From the NCBI GenBank assembly GCA_964593455.1, contig CAZQHK010000015.1, positions 37,668 to 101,667 on the forward strand: a DNA stretch of 64,000 nt, given 5' to 3'. The stretch's first letter is position 1. Each line of letters begins with the position of its first letter. This document shows positions 34,371 to 43,898 of this stretch, one piece after another. Position numbers and translations under genes: made by a program. The notes under the pieces are model-generated. The model was given only the letters and a program-made list of their open reading frames with translations. It was not told the origin of the DNA and ran no database searches. The DNA is from CAZQHK01 sp964593455 (lineage in GTDB: Bacteria > Muiribacteriota > CAYSPT01).

Positions 34371-35210
34371 ATGGCTAACGCTAAAGTAACAATTGCAGTA
34401 CCGGTGTACAATGAAGGGGAATACCTGAAAAAAACGTTACAGAGTATCAAGGAACAGACGTTTAAAGATTATACCTGTCTTATTTCAGATAATTGCTCGT
34501 CCGATAAAACGAGTGACATTGGTCGAGAGTTTGCCCAACAGGATGAACGCTTCCACTATTTTCGTCAAAATGAAAATGTTGGAAACGTACGTAATCTTGT
34601 GTATTTATACGAAAAAATTGTGACCGAATATATGATGATTTTTTCAGGGCATGATCTTATCGAGTCGACTTTTTTGAAAGAAACTGTAGGAATTCTCGAA
34701 TCCCGAGATGATATTTCCCTTGCCTTTTCCAAAGTGACGGCAATTTGGGAAGATGACAGGGAAATACGACCTTTAAATGAAGCGGAATACAACTTTACCG
34801 GAGAGTCTATCTCCAGATACCTTCAATCGGTAGCGACATTAGCCAATTGCACTTTGACGCAGGGCGTTTTTCGTAAAAAACATGTCGAGGATTTTCAATT
34901 TGGAGTGATCTGTCCTGGTCCGGATCATATACTTATCAGCCATCTTCTCTGGTATGGCAATGTATATTATCACGATGAATATCTTTACAAACGGCGCTTT
35001 TTTCAAAAAAGAGAGGCGACACAAATGAAGCGTTTAACAGGGAAAGAATTACAATCAGATTATCTCTTAATGTATAACGCATATTTGGAAGATTTTAATT
35101 CTTTGTATAAAGGTGACGAGAAGTACAGACAATTTCTCAACTATAAGATTACCGATCTTCTAACTCAACGATTTGGCCTGGACTGTCTTGGAGATAATTA
35201 TACTGCATAG
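34371..35210 (+). CDS. Glycosyltransferase family 2
   Basis: The 279-residue product has a GT-A fold start: KVTIAVPVYNEGEYLKKTLQSIKEQ, then TCLISDNCSSDKTSDI and a FSGHDLIES motif near the acidic metal position. It differs from many family members by a histidine in the HD pair. It is divergent from rfbF, and DNA here is AT-rich like the sugar operon, so it probably adds a sugar to the glycan made there. The ATG at 34371 is used. Confidence 0.87.
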   Translation: MANAKVTIAVPVYNEGEYLKKTLQSIKEQTFKDYTCLISDNCSSDKTSDIGREFAQQDERFHYFRQNENVGNVRNLVYLYEKIVTEYMMIFSGHDLIESTFLKETVGILESRDDISLAFSKVTAIWEDDREIRPLNEAEYNFTGESISRYLQSVATLANCTLTQGVFRKKHVEDFQFGVICPGPDHILISHLLWYGNVYYHDEYLYKRRFFQKREATQMKRLTGKELQSDYLLMYNAYLEDFNSLYKGDEKYRQFLNYKITDLLTQRFGLDCLGDNYTA

Positions 35211-35302
35211 AGCGCACGAGATTGGTCTTAGTGCAACGCCGAACTGAATTAATCAGGAAGCAACCGAAGAAGTTAATTTAAATAGTGACTATTGATTCAA
35301 TG

Positions 35303-35761
35303 TCAAACAAAAAGATTAGCCCGCGAGATCTTGCTCTGTTTCTTTCTTTTCTTCCCTTGATTCCATTTCCGCAGGCGAGACGAGAATTTTTTCAGCATCA
35401 TGATGGCGAAGTCGGGATTGATCTTGACCACCTGTTTGAGAATTGCTCTATTGATGATCAGGACCTTGACGTCACTCAAAGCTTTTATGGACGCGAACCG
35501 GGGCAGTTTTTCCAACAACGACATCTCCCCGAAGAAATCTCCCGGGCCCAATTCGGCGATGTTGATTCTATTGTAATCAGGCGGAGGTCCCTGGATGTAA
35601 ACAGAAGCTTTTCCTTTGGCAATCAAAAACATCTCTCCGCCACGACTGTTTTCGTGACATATAATTTTGTACTTGGGGTATCTTTCACCATACTGTTGAC
35701 CAAATTTCCGATAGATTTCCTGCATTGTTATACTTTCGTTTATCGATCCGTTTTGTGGCAT
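35303..35761 (-). CDS. Cyclic nucleotide-binding domain protein
   Basis: The 152-residue product is a single cyclic-nucleotide-binding domain: YKIICHENSRGGEMFLIAKGKASVYI, then LGPGDFFGEMSLLEKLPRFASIKA, the phosphate-binding cassette (GEMSLL and the following arginine). No DNA-binding helix-turn-helix follows, so it is not a CRP-type regulator. The C-terminal tail is basic. It may bind cAMP or c-di-GMP-like ligands; this cannot be told. Confidence 0.85.
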   Translation of the reverse strand: MPQNGSINESITMQEIYRKFGQQYGERYPKYKIICHENSRGGEMFLIAKGKASVYIQGPPPDYNRINIAELGPGDFFGEMSLLEKLPRFASIKALSDVKVLIINRAILKQVVKINPDFAIMMLKKFSSRLRKWNQGKKRKKQSKISRANLFV

Positions 35762-35931
35762 GTAATATCACCTTCTTTTAACATTATAAATTCATTGATA
35801 CCTCCCTGCAACCCATTGTATTCTCTTAAATACAGAACCAGGATGAACACTTGCAATAGTGCTTATAGAAGTACCATTTGACGTCCCTACTTCAACGATG
35901 TAGTATCATTTATCAAGGAGAGTGCCGCTTG

Positions 35932-37596
35932 ATGAAAAAAGACTCGCCGGATAACCTGCACGGCCAGGATAATTCAGTCCTCCGGCTCGACCAGCTGCTG
36001 GCTGTGGCTGTTCGGCATCACCAGGCCGGCAGACTGGAGGAAGCCGAGCAGATTTACCGGCAGATACTCCAGGTGGTCCCCGATCAACCCGACGCGATGC
36101 ACCTGCTCGGAATCATGGCCAATCAGACGGGTAAACCCGAACTGGCTGAGCAGCTCATCCTGAAATCCATCAAAAAGAATCCCACTGCCTTCCATTACTA
36201 CTCAAGCCTGGGGCTAACACAGAAATCACTGGGGAAACTGGACGCCGCAGTAGACAACCTCCGGGAAGCTCTGCGATTGAAACCCGATTTTATAAAAGCG
36301 ATTTTCAACCTGGGACTGGTTTACCAGGAAAAAGGCGACCTGGATGCGGCCATCGAGCAATTCCAGGAAGCGATCAGGCTGAAACCGGATTTTGCCGAAG
36401 CTTACAACAGCCTGGCGACTGCTTTCCATGACCAGGGAGACCTGGAAACTCCTATCGAACTCTGCCGGGAGGCAATCCGGTTGAAACCGGATTTTGCCGA
36501 AGCAATTCACAATCTCGGAACTACTTTTTACTACCAGGGGAACCTGGAGGAAGCCCTGGAACAGTACGACCAGGCTCTCCAGTTGAATCCGGACTATGCC
36601 GAAGCTCACCTGGACAGAGGCAGAGTTCTCCTGTCCATGGGCCGTTCCAATGAAGGATGGCGCGAGCATGAATGGAGGTTTAAAACCAGGAATCCCGTTC
36701 ACCAGCTGCGGCTTCCACAGGCCCGGTGGGACGGCTCATCCCCGGAAGACCGGATCATACTGGTGTACGCCGAGCAAGGAGTCGGCGACGAGATCATCCA
36801 CGCTTCCTGCTATCCCGATCTGATCCGGTCGGCAAAACACTGTGTTTTTCAGTGTGATCCACGCCTGGCCGACCTGTTTGCCCGCTCGTTCCCCACTGCT
36901 ACTGTCCGCGGTACTCCTCGGCACGATTTATCCTGGCTCGATGACCTTTCACCCATTGATGCCTGGATAGCCGCCGGCAGCCTGCCGCTGTATCTCCGTC
37001 CCGATCTTGAAAGTTACCCCGACCATCGGGGATACCTGGTTCCCGAATCCAGTCTGCTGGAAAAATACCGGTCTCGATTAGACCGTCTCGGCCCCGGCCT
37101 GAAAGTTGGAATCTGCTGGCGTGGAAAAGAGAAGTCGGCTACATCATCAGGAGCATTCACCACCTGGGAACGTCTTGAACATTTCACCCGCCTCGAACAA
37201 TGGAAGCCTATTCTGGCAACTCCGGGAATTCATTTCATCAACCTTCAGTACGGAGACTGCCGGGAAGAACTGGACACCATAAACGAAGATCTGGGGATCA
37301 GCATTCACGAATGGGACGACCTCGATCTCTTCGAGGACCTGGAAAGTGTCGCTGCGCTAACCGCTGCCCTGGACCTGGTAATCACGGCTCCCACCGCTGT
37401 GTTTGACATGGCCGGAGCACTTGGAGTTGAAACCTGGATGCTCTACCTCGATCCGGACTGGATTATGCTGGGAACCGGGAGCTTGCCGTGGTTTCCAGCC
37501 GTCAGGGTATTCTACCGCGGGCGGACCGGGAACTGGGACGATTTACTGGGAACAATAGCAAAGGAACTCCAACTGCATCCCGGAAGTATCATTTGA
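35932..37596 (+). CDS. TPR protein with C-terminal glycosyltransferase-like domain
   Basis: From the ATG at 35932 (AAGGAGAG upstream) the product has 554 residues. The first half is TPR units (AEQIYRQILQVVPDQPDAMHLLGIMA and so on). The second half has a GT-B-like domain: RMGRSNEGWREHEWRF as the start, then ILVYAEQGVGDEIIHASCYPDLI, LKVGICWRGKE and NLQYGDCREELD. The same layout recurs at 39557-41632 and in a broken copy near 61.9-62.4 kb. The glycan target is unknown. It is convergent with the serine protease gene and overlaps it by 8 bases. Confidence 0.88.
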   Translation: MKKDSPDNLHGQDNSVLRLDQLLAVAVRHHQAGRLEEAEQIYRQILQVVPDQPDAMHLLGIMANQTGKPELAEQLILKSIKKNPTAFHYYSSLGLTQKSLGKLDAAVDNLREALRLKPDFIKAIFNLGLVYQEKGDLDAAIEQFQEAIRLKPDFAEAYNSLATAFHDQGDLETPIELCREAIRLKPDFAEAIHNLGTTFYYQGNLEEALEQYDQALQLNPDYAEAHLDRGRVLLSMGRSNEGWREHEWRFKTRNPVHQLRLPQARWDGSSPEDRIILVYAEQGVGDEIIHASCYPDLIRSAKHCVFQCDPRLADLFARSFPTATVRGTPRHDLSWLDDLSPIDAWIAAGSLPLYLRPDLESYPDHRGYLVPESSLLEKYRSRLDRLGPGLKVGICWRGKEKSATSSGAFTTWERLEHFTRLEQWKPILATPGIHFINLQYGDCREELDTINEDLGISIHEWDDLDLFEDLESVAALTAALDLVITAPTAVFDMAGALGVETWMLYLDPDWIMLGTGSLPWFPAVRVFYRGRTGNWDDLLGTIAKELQLHPGSII

Positions 37597-39061
37597 GATC
37601 GGCGGAGCAATGGTCGCCGATCCCGTACCGGTCCAGTATTTCTTGAGAAGCAGCCTGCGCGTCTTTTGCGTCCAACACGATGAGCTTACCACCCCAAAGC
37701 TTGATGAAATGATATTTACCCTGGGGGGCTTTCAGCATCTTGATGACATCACGAATATGACCAATCTTCTGCCCGTTGACGTGGGTTACCACCTTTTCGC
37801 TAAATTCATGATACCCACGATTCACCTGGTGGGCCAGAACCTTTGAGAGCAGCACTACCTGGTGAGTATCCTCCGACATGTCGCCGAAGTAATAATTGTA
37901 GCGTAACAATGTGGGAACATTTTTCCATTCCGACCAGGCGTTTAGATAGTTCTCGCATACGGGCGTAAAAACCAGCCCGGCATAAATATAGTAGGTGGGA
38001 CGAATGTCGTATTTGACACGGGGGACCAGCGTTTTCCATCCCATTAAAACGATCTTTTCCTCCACCACGGCACCCTCGCGCAGGAGCATGACAGTGATGG
38101 TATCATCGATCTGGTGCTCCCGCATCAGGCTGAACATACTGATCCGTTCATCGTCCAGGAACGGGATGGTCGCATCGTTGGCGATGGGAATACTGTCGAT
38201 ACTGAGCAACACGTCACTTTCCCGGATATGGCCCCAGGCGGAGGAACCGTAATCCACCTCAGTCACCATCACCCCGGTCTGATCGGCGGTCATCTTCAGG
38301 AAGTCCCGCAGATAATCGTTTCTGGTATGCTGGACCCAAATTCCCAGATAGGGAGCCCCATCGTATTTCCCGTCCTTGATATCCTTCATGAACCGGTGAA
38401 TGACCGGGAGCGGTATGACGTATCCGAGCGCTTCTCCGCTGCGGTCTACCTGGAAGGCAACACCGACGATTTTGCCTTCCTTGATGACCGGCCCGCCGCT
38501 GTTGCCCGAATTGATGGCCGCATCGATCTGCATGGTGAGGAAGTTCATGTGGCTGTGCGCGTATCCCTGCATCTCGATTCGGGATACCACTCCTTCGGTA
38601 ATAGACAGCTTGTCTCCCCCCAGGGGAAAACCATACACGGAAACCGCATCCTGAAGAGAGGGCATGACGCCGAAAGACAGGGCGGCGGCATCTTTGAAAA
38701 ACTGCTCATCTTTCACCGTGAGCAGTGCCAGATCAGAATCGTGGGCGACGTACTCCACCGAGGCGGTAAACCGTTTAACTTCACCGGCTCGGATAACCTC
38801 GATGTAGGACTGGTCGCTGACTACGTGAGCATTCGTCAGAATCCGGTTCCCTTCGATGATACATCCCGAACCTGTCCCGTCCTTCTGCGCGCGCATCTGC
38901 CAGGGTTGATCATAATTCGCCTCTTTGTATACCGCGAATATCTTAACAATGGATTTTTTGAGCGGATCCCCTTGTTCGGCTGCCGCCAGAGACGCCGGCC
39001 GGTGATTTCCCAAAACCATCACCAAAAAAAGAATCAGTAATCCGGACGTATAACGTCGCAT
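37589..39061 (-). CDS. HtrA/Deg-type serine protease with PDZ domain
   Basis: From the ATG at 39061 (GGGAGG upstream) the product has 490 residues and a signal peptide (SGLLILFLVMVLGNHRPASLAAA). The trypsin-like triad is present: His in ILTNAHVVSD, Asp in AHDSDLALLTV and Ser in INSGNSGGPV. A PDZ domain follows (GVMVTEVDYGSSAWGHIRESDVLLSI), and the far C-terminus has the extended family pattern (RPTYYIYAGLVFTPVCENYLNAW), as in plant-like Deg9-type proteases. It probably degrades or checks proteins in the periplasm. Confidence 0.92.
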   Translation of the reverse strand: MRRYTSGLLILFLVMVLGNHRPASLAAAEQGDPLKKSIVKIFAVYKEANYDQPWQMRAQKDGTGSGCIIEGNRILTNAHVVSDQSYIEVIRAGEVKRFTASVEYVAHDSDLALLTVKDEQFFKDAAALSFGVMPSLQDAVSVYGFPLGGDKLSITEGVVSRIEMQGYAHSHMNFLTMQIDAAINSGNSGGPVIKEGKIVGVAFQVDRSGEALGYVIPLPVIHRFMKDIKDGKYDGAPYLGIWVQHTRNDYLRDFLKMTADQTGVMVTEVDYGSSAWGHIRESDVLLSIDSIPIANDATIPFLDDERISMFSLMREHQIDDTITVMLLREGAVVEEKIVLMGWKTLVPRVKYDIRPTYYIYAGLVFTPVCENYLNAWSEWKNVPTLLRYNYYFGDMSEDTHQVVLLSKVLAHQVNRGYHEFSEKVVTHVNGQKIGHIRDVIKMLKAPQGKYHFIKLWGGKLIVLDAKDAQAASQEILDRYGIGDHCSADLK

Positions 39062-39253
39062 ATCCTTACCTCCCATTTTGAGTTCGGTGTCCCTCGGTCC
39101 ACCATCGGCCATGATATCCACTTGGCAAGGCTCTCGACAAGTTATGATCCAACAAAAGAACAAATGAATTTTCTTCAAATAAAGCTATGATAAATATTAT
39201 TTGATTATGACTTTGTATTGTTCGCACACTCATTCGCAAGTAAAATTGAATCA
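39062..39253. other. Spacer upstream of the serine protease gene
   Basis: No gene is seen. The AT-rich part near 39180-39230 should contain the promoter of the minus-strand protease gene. An IS3-family transposase remnant starts at 39254. Confidence 0.3.
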
Positions 39254-39380
39254 GGAATACAACCGGATAAGGCCACATAGCTCTCTGGATTACCGCCCAG
39301 CAGCAGAAGCATATGAACCTATGATATTGGAACCTATAACTCTAACTTTGGCAGTTGTACAATGATTTGGGACAGGTCAG
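39254..39380 (+). mobile_element. IS3-family transposase C-terminal remnant
   Basis: In one frame from 39254 the sequence reads NQEYNRIRPHSSLDYRP, then AAEAYEPMILEPITLTL and a stop at 39363-39365. This is the C-terminal end of an IS3-type OrfB integrase (the YNxxRPHSSLDYRPP motif). Downstream TTTGGGACAGGTCAG looks like the element's terminal inverted repeat. The rest of the element is missing. A near-identical tail lies at 50497-50696. Confidence 0.75.
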
Positions 39381-39556
39381 CCCCTTGTCGCACCCGCAAC
39401 AGATCCTCACTGACAAAACCAATTGTATACGTATCACTCTGCCACTTTGCAGCCAATGCCGAAAAGGTTGTTTTTCATCTTTGAGTGGGTTTATTATTGC
39501 TGGCAACCACGACACAGAAGTATCATGAGGTTGGGAATGAGAAACAGAGGCTTCTT
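39381..39556. other. Spacer before the second TPR-glycosyltransferase gene
   Basis: No gene or strong element is seen. Some AT-rich sequence before 39557 could hold the promoter. The in-frame ATG at 39485 is not favoured, because the extra residues do not look homologous. Confidence 0.25.
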
Positions 39557-41632
39557 ATGAGTAAAAGGAAGAATAAAAAGCAAAAAGCCCGGCGGAAAAA
39601 GCAACCACAAACGGCCCGGCCTTTTCTTTCAGGGCATAAAAAGCTCGATGAAATCCTGGCAAAAGCATTGCAATATCACCAGGACGGTGATCTCGACCAG
39701 GCCGAATCTCTCTATCGTTCAATTGTCCGGATGGCTCCCGAATATCCGGACGCTTTACACCTTCTAGGAGTTATATGCAGCATGACCGGCAGGCTTGAGG
39801 AAGCTGTTCGGTTAATTAAAAAAAGCATCAAAGTCGCACCTATGGTTGACCATTATCATTTTAACCTTGGCTCGGCCTATACCGCCCTGGGCAACTTAGA
39901 GGCTGCTACCCGGTGTTATAAGGAGGCTGCGCGGCTCAACCCCGATGACATCAAACCCCGTCTTAAACTGGGGAATCTTTACCATTTGCAAAGGATGCTC
40001 CCCGAAGCTGTTGACTGCTACAAACAGGTCCTTGAACGTGATAATGAAAACCTGGATGCCCAAAACAACCTGGGGGTTGCCTATCAAGGGTTGGGAGATT
40101 TAAACGCGGCCGCTGAGTGCTTCACCAAATCGTTTCGAATCAACCCTGATTTCGCCGAAGCACACAACAACCTGGGCGGCGTACTCCAGATCAGAGGAGA
40201 TGCTCAGGGAGCGTTAGATCATTTTACCAAAGCCCTTCAATTGAAACCGGATTATCCCGAGCTGCATAACAACCTGGGCAACTATTACCGTGACCAGGAA
40301 CAGTACGATCTGGCCGGGAATCATTACGCAACAGCTTTGAAACAGGATCCAAACTACATTGCCGCATACAATAACCTGGGTATCTCTCTCCGAGCGCAGG
40401 GCCGGCTCCAGGAGGCTGTGGAACAGTATGAGCAGGCACTCAAGTTAGCACCTAACTATGCTGAAGCCCACAATAATCTGGGGAATGTATTTAAAGATAT
40501 CGGCCTGGAGGATAAGGCGGAAGCCGAGTTTAACGAAGCATTATTATCAAAATCAGACGATCCGGAAACTCATAATAATCTGGCCAATGTGTTGTATCGG
40601 CAGGGACGGTATGGTGAGGCTCTGGAGCGGCAAGATAAGGTGTTGAGCATCAACCCTGATTGCTCCGATGCCCGACACGGCCGCTCCATTAGCCTGCTGG
40701 CCTTGGGACGGTTATCCGAAGGTTGGAAAGATAATGAGTGGCGGTTTAAGAAGAAGAAAGATCCGATCCGAAAACCTATCTTCACACAGCCTGCCTGGAA
40801 TGGAGAACCGCTGACAGATCGTTCCATATTGATTTACGCCGAGCAAGGAGTTGGTGATGAAATACTGTATTCTTCTTGTTATCAGGATGTGGTCGACCGG
40901 GCCGGAGATTGTATAGTGCAGTGTGACTTGCGGTTAAAAGATCTTTTGAAGCGTTCATTTCCCGAAGCCAAGGTGGTCGGGGCGGCCCGGGATGATACTC
41001 AATGGCCCTCCCGGGTACCGGCCTTCGACGTTCATATAGCCGCGGGCAGTCTACCCGGATATTTTCGTCAAGAACTGACGGACTTTCCGGAACACAACGG
41101 CTATCTGAAAACTGATCAGGACCTTGAATCCGCCTGGCGTGACCGATTGGCAGAGGTTGGAGGAGGTCTAAAAATAGGAGTGAGCTGGCGAAGCGTAATC
41201 AAATCGGAGAACCGGGAAAAATATTTTACCGGTATCAGGCAGTGGAAACCCGTTTTCCAGGTACCTGGCATTACGTTTGTCAACCTCCAGTTTGATGAGT
41301 GTAATCTGGAACTTGAAGAGGTGCAGCGAGAGTTTGGAATCAAGCTGCACTCCTGGAATGACATGGATCTTTTCAACAACTTTGAAGAAGCCGCAGCGCT
41401 GATCTCAAACCTGGATCTGGTAATAACAGGACCGGCCTCGACAGCCGATCTGGCGGGAGCGCTCGGCAGACCGGTCTGGATGCTTGCTTTCTATCCGATA
41501 TGGAAGATGCTGGGCACCGGCGGGATGCCCTGGTATCCTAACACCCGGGTCTTCTTCCGGGAACACAATGAAAAGCGGGAGGACACCATCCGCACTCTGA
41601 CCGCGGAACTCGAACGGTTAATCACAGAGTAA
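39557..41632 (+). CDS. TPR protein with C-terminal glycosyltransferase-like domain
   Basis: The 691-residue product starts with a basic leader (KRKNKKQKARRKK), then about ten TPR units with repeated NNLGxxY/F patterns (EAHNNLGNVFKDIG, PDYPELHNNLGNYYRDQEQYD). The C-terminal domain has GWKDNEWRFKKKKDPI, ILIYAEQGVGDEILYSSCY, LKIGVSWRSVIKSENRE and NLQFDECN, as in the copy at 35932. Together with the broken copy near 62 kb it marks a repeated gene family in this region. Length and repeat number differ between copies. Confidence 0.88.
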   Translation: MSKRKNKKQKARRKKQPQTARPFLSGHKKLDEILAKALQYHQDGDLDQAESLYRSIVRMAPEYPDALHLLGVICSMTGRLEEAVRLIKKSIKVAPMVDHYHFNLGSAYTALGNLEAATRCYKEAARLNPDDIKPRLKLGNLYHLQRMLPEAVDCYKQVLERDNENLDAQNNLGVAYQGLGDLNAAAECFTKSFRINPDFAEAHNNLGGVLQIRGDAQGALDHFTKALQLKPDYPELHNNLGNYYRDQEQYDLAGNHYATALKQDPNYIAAYNNLGISLRAQGRLQEAVEQYEQALKLAPNYAEAHNNLGNVFKDIGLEDKAEAEFNEALLSKSDDPETHNNLANVLYRQGRYGEALERQDKVLSINPDCSDARHGRSISLLALGRLSEGWKDNEWRFKKKKDPIRKPIFTQPAWNGEPLTDRSILIYAEQGVGDEILYSSCYQDVVDRAGDCIVQCDLRLKDLLKRSFPEAKVVGAARDDTQWPSRVPAFDVHIAAGSLPGYFRQELTDFPEHNGYLKTDQDLESAWRDRLAEVGGGLKIGVSWRSVIKSENREKYFTGIRQWKPVFQVPGITFVNLQFDECNLELEEVQREFGIKLHSWNDMDLFNNFEEAAALISNLDLVITGPASTADLAGALGRPVWMLAFYPIWKMLGTGGMPWYPNTRVFFREHNEKREDTIRTLTAELERLITE

Positions 41633-41686
41633 ATGGATGTGTTGGCGGAGGAAGGCGGCCCCTATTCTGGAACGGTGGGGATGACA

Positions 41687-41925
41687 GGGCATGTCTTTGG
41701 TGATCAGGGAAATACCCGCTGTGTTACCGATAAAAAACCTGCACCTGGCATTCAAGTAGATATCTCCGAAATCACTCCGGAAACGGGTAGCGTAATCGAT
41801 GATTTTGTTGACGAACCGGCGCAGTCTCTGATTGACCCCTTCGGGCGTGGTATGTTCCTGAGTGCCCGAGAGCAGACTCTTTATCTCTTTCAATATCCTT
41901 TTCGTTTGATGGAAAACGTATGACA
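41687..41925 (-). pseudogene. Remnant of TIGR04372-like glycosyltransferase
   Basis: In the minus frame, residues homologous to the C-terminal motif of TIGR04372-type glycosyltransferases are visible: VNKIIDYATRFRSDFGDIYL, then NARCRFFIGNTAGISLITKDMP. The part that should follow is out of frame and the N-terminal two thirds of the domain are missing. No plausible start or ribosome site is seen. I read it as a decayed gene fragment between two intact plus-strand genes. Confidence 0.5.
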
Positions 41926-42098
41926 CGGAACGCAGATCCTTTCCCTTCAGCGGCTCTATAGTATCATGGGGTTGATGCCAAAAGAACGGTTTCCAATTAT
42001 TACCGGAAAATGAATAGCAGCGGCTGGTTGTTTCGTGGACAGAATAAAATGGCGGTGTTAGGATAATTTTCGCTGTGAGTTGGGAACAGGAGACACCC

Positions 42099-42854
42099 GT
42101 GAGGAAAGCGTACAATAAGCCGCTGTATTACGAGATCGCCTTTGATTTCGTCGATATTGCCGGGCAGATTGACCTGTTCGAAATCTTTATCCGGGAATAC
42201 AGCCATATCGAGGTAAAGCGATTCCTGGACATATGCTGCGGGCCGAGTCTGCAACTGAGAGAGATCGCCCGGCGTGGCTATCAGGTTGTGGGCCTGGACC
42301 TCAGCGGCCGAATGCTTCACTATCTGATCAACCGGTTTGCGGAAGAAAAGCTCACGCTGGAAACAGTCGAGGCGAACATGAACGATTTCGTCTTGGAAAA
42401 CAAGGCGGACTTTGCTTTCATCATGATGGGTTCCTTCCGGTTTCCGGACGTAAAAGACTTGCTCGCGCATCTGGATAAAGTTGCCGGCGCACTTAACCGG
42501 GGTGGGCTCTATCTCATCGAGAACATGGAACTCGAAGGGCCTACCCCCTCACAAAAACCTAGGCAATGGTCCATGGAACGGGATGGAATCTCCGTCGAAG
42601 CCACCCACCGGACGACCTTGCTGAACGCGCTGGAACAAACATCGCTGAAACAGCTTGTTCTGGAAGTTGACGACCACGGCCGCAAAATCAGGTGCAGTGA
42701 TGAGAGAATCAGCCGTAACATTCTCCCCATGGAGTTTTTAGCGCTGCTTCAGTTGAACGGTAAATTCGAATTCATCGGCAGGTTCGATCGTTTCATTACG
42801 AAACGGATAATGAAGCCTACAATGGACAATACCGTCCTTTTGCGAAGGAAGTAA
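42099..42854 (+). CDS. Class I SAM-dependent methyltransferase
   Basis: From the GTG at 42099 (AGGAGA 8 bases upstream) the product has 251 residues. It has FLDICCGPSLQLREIARRGYQVVGLDLSGRML (SAM motif I and II region), FAFIMMGSFRFPDVKDLLAHLDKV and a C-terminal beta-rich half. The signature cysteine pair CCG replaces the usual GCG. Its natural substrate is unknown. It is convergent with arsM and adjacent to it, with 15 bases between their ends. Confidence 0.85.
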   Translation: MRKAYNKPLYYEIAFDFVDIAGQIDLFEIFIREYSHIEVKRFLDICCGPSLQLREIARRGYQVVGLDLSGRMLHYLINRFAEEKLTLETVEANMNDFVLENKADFAFIMMGSFRFPDVKDLLAHLDKVAGALNRGGLYLIENMELEGPTPSQKPRQWSMERDGISVEATHRTTLLNALEQTSLKQLVLEVDDHGRKIRCSDERISRNILPMEFLALLQLNGKFEFIGRFDRFITKRIMKPTMDNTVLLRRK

Positions 42855-42869
42855 CGGCCCATGACAGAA

Positions 42870-43859
42870 TTAACTATTCCATCCACGATAGCTTCCCACG
42901 ATAGCTTCGTTCTTCGGTAAGTCTCTGAGCACCAGGTATATTGTGCAATGCTTCTTATAAGTGTTGCCACACACAGAACAAACTTTCCCTTTATCGAATA
43001 CATGGTTCTTATCCAGAGTAAATCGATTGGGATGATGCTTGACTGTCCCTTGATAGATAACAGCTTGACCATAATCCTCACATGAAGGTTCCAAGCCACT
43101 TATCTTGAATAACCTATATGTAGCTGAATAAAAATTTATCAAACCGACTTTTTCTTGTATTGATTTATTCCTAATTTCGAGCGCTCTGTTTTCAAATAAC
43201 CGGGGATCTGTAAAACCTGCTGCTTTTGCCTTGGTTAAAAAATCGTTCCAATATAAAGCACCGCCCAGGCATTCACCCAACAATTCCTGGTCATCACTAA
43301 GCTTCTTAGGGACATGGCGATCAGCATAAACATCAGAAAAATACATTTCTCCACCAGGCTTCAACAAACGAAAAACATTTCTTAATACCGCACTTTTGTC
43401 AGGAGATAAATTGATGACACAATTGGAAACGATAATATCAAATGAACCATCCGGTAGGGCGAGTTCATCTAAGTGTTCAAGATATCCTTTTCTGAAATCC
43501 ACATTGCTCTTGGCATATCCAAACTTTTCTCGATGATGGTCACTATACTTAAAGGCCACTTCAAGTTGTTCATCAGTCATGTCGATACCAAGCACAAAAC
43601 CCGATTCTCCTACTAATTGAGATAAGGTGTAACAATCACGTCCTGCACCACTGCCTAAGTCCAGAATATGGGCACCTTCCAGAACTTGCGGAACAACTAG
43701 ACCGCACCCATAATAGCGAGATATTACCTCCTCATGCACATTTGCCAAAGCCTTTTTTACATGAATTGGCAAAGCCATAGTAGTGCAGCAAGCATCAGTT
43801 TTAAGGTCACTGGAATTTTTCAATACTTTTCCATAATACTCTTTGACCTGAGAATACAT
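42870..43859 (-). CDS. arsM: Arsenite methyltransferase
   Basis: The 329-residue enzyme methylates arsenite with SAM. It shows the family hallmarks: LKTDACCTT near the N-terminus (the As-binding Cys region), EEVISRYYGCGLVVP, LDLGSGAGRDCYTLSQLVGESG, DIIVSNCVINLSPDK with the conserved cysteine, and GECLGGALYW with the third. The C-terminal 60 residues with CSVCGNTYKKHC are an extra region often found in ArsM. Together with the ArsS-like gene at 16.6-17.6 kb it would give arsenosugar precursors. It is followed on the minus strand by a histidine kinase pseudogene. Confidence 0.93.
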   Translation of the reverse strand: MYSQVKEYYGKVLKNSSDLKTDACCTTMALPIHVKKALANVHEEVISRYYGCGLVVPQVLEGAHILDLGSGAGRDCYTLSQLVGESGFVLGIDMTDEQLEVAFKYSDHHREKFGYAKSNVDFRKGYLEHLDELALPDGSFDIIVSNCVINLSPDKSAVLRNVFRLLKPGGEMYFSDVYADRHVPKKLSDDQELLGECLGGALYWNDFLTKAKAAGFTDPRLFENRALEIRNKSIQEKVGLINFYSATYRLFKISGLEPSCEDYGQAVIYQGTVKHHPNRFTLDKNHVFDKGKVCSVCGNTYKKHCTIYLVLRDLPKNEAIVGSYRGWNS

Positions 43860-43898
43860 TGTGACTCCTCCTTAAAAGAACCTCTGATAATAAGCTTA

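Noticed and set aside
41618..42115. Full 165-residue minus-strand frame as an intact gene
   Set aside because: Only a stretch of about 50 residues resembles TIGR04372 proteins; both ends overlap intact genes and look like random frame, so I call it a remnant.
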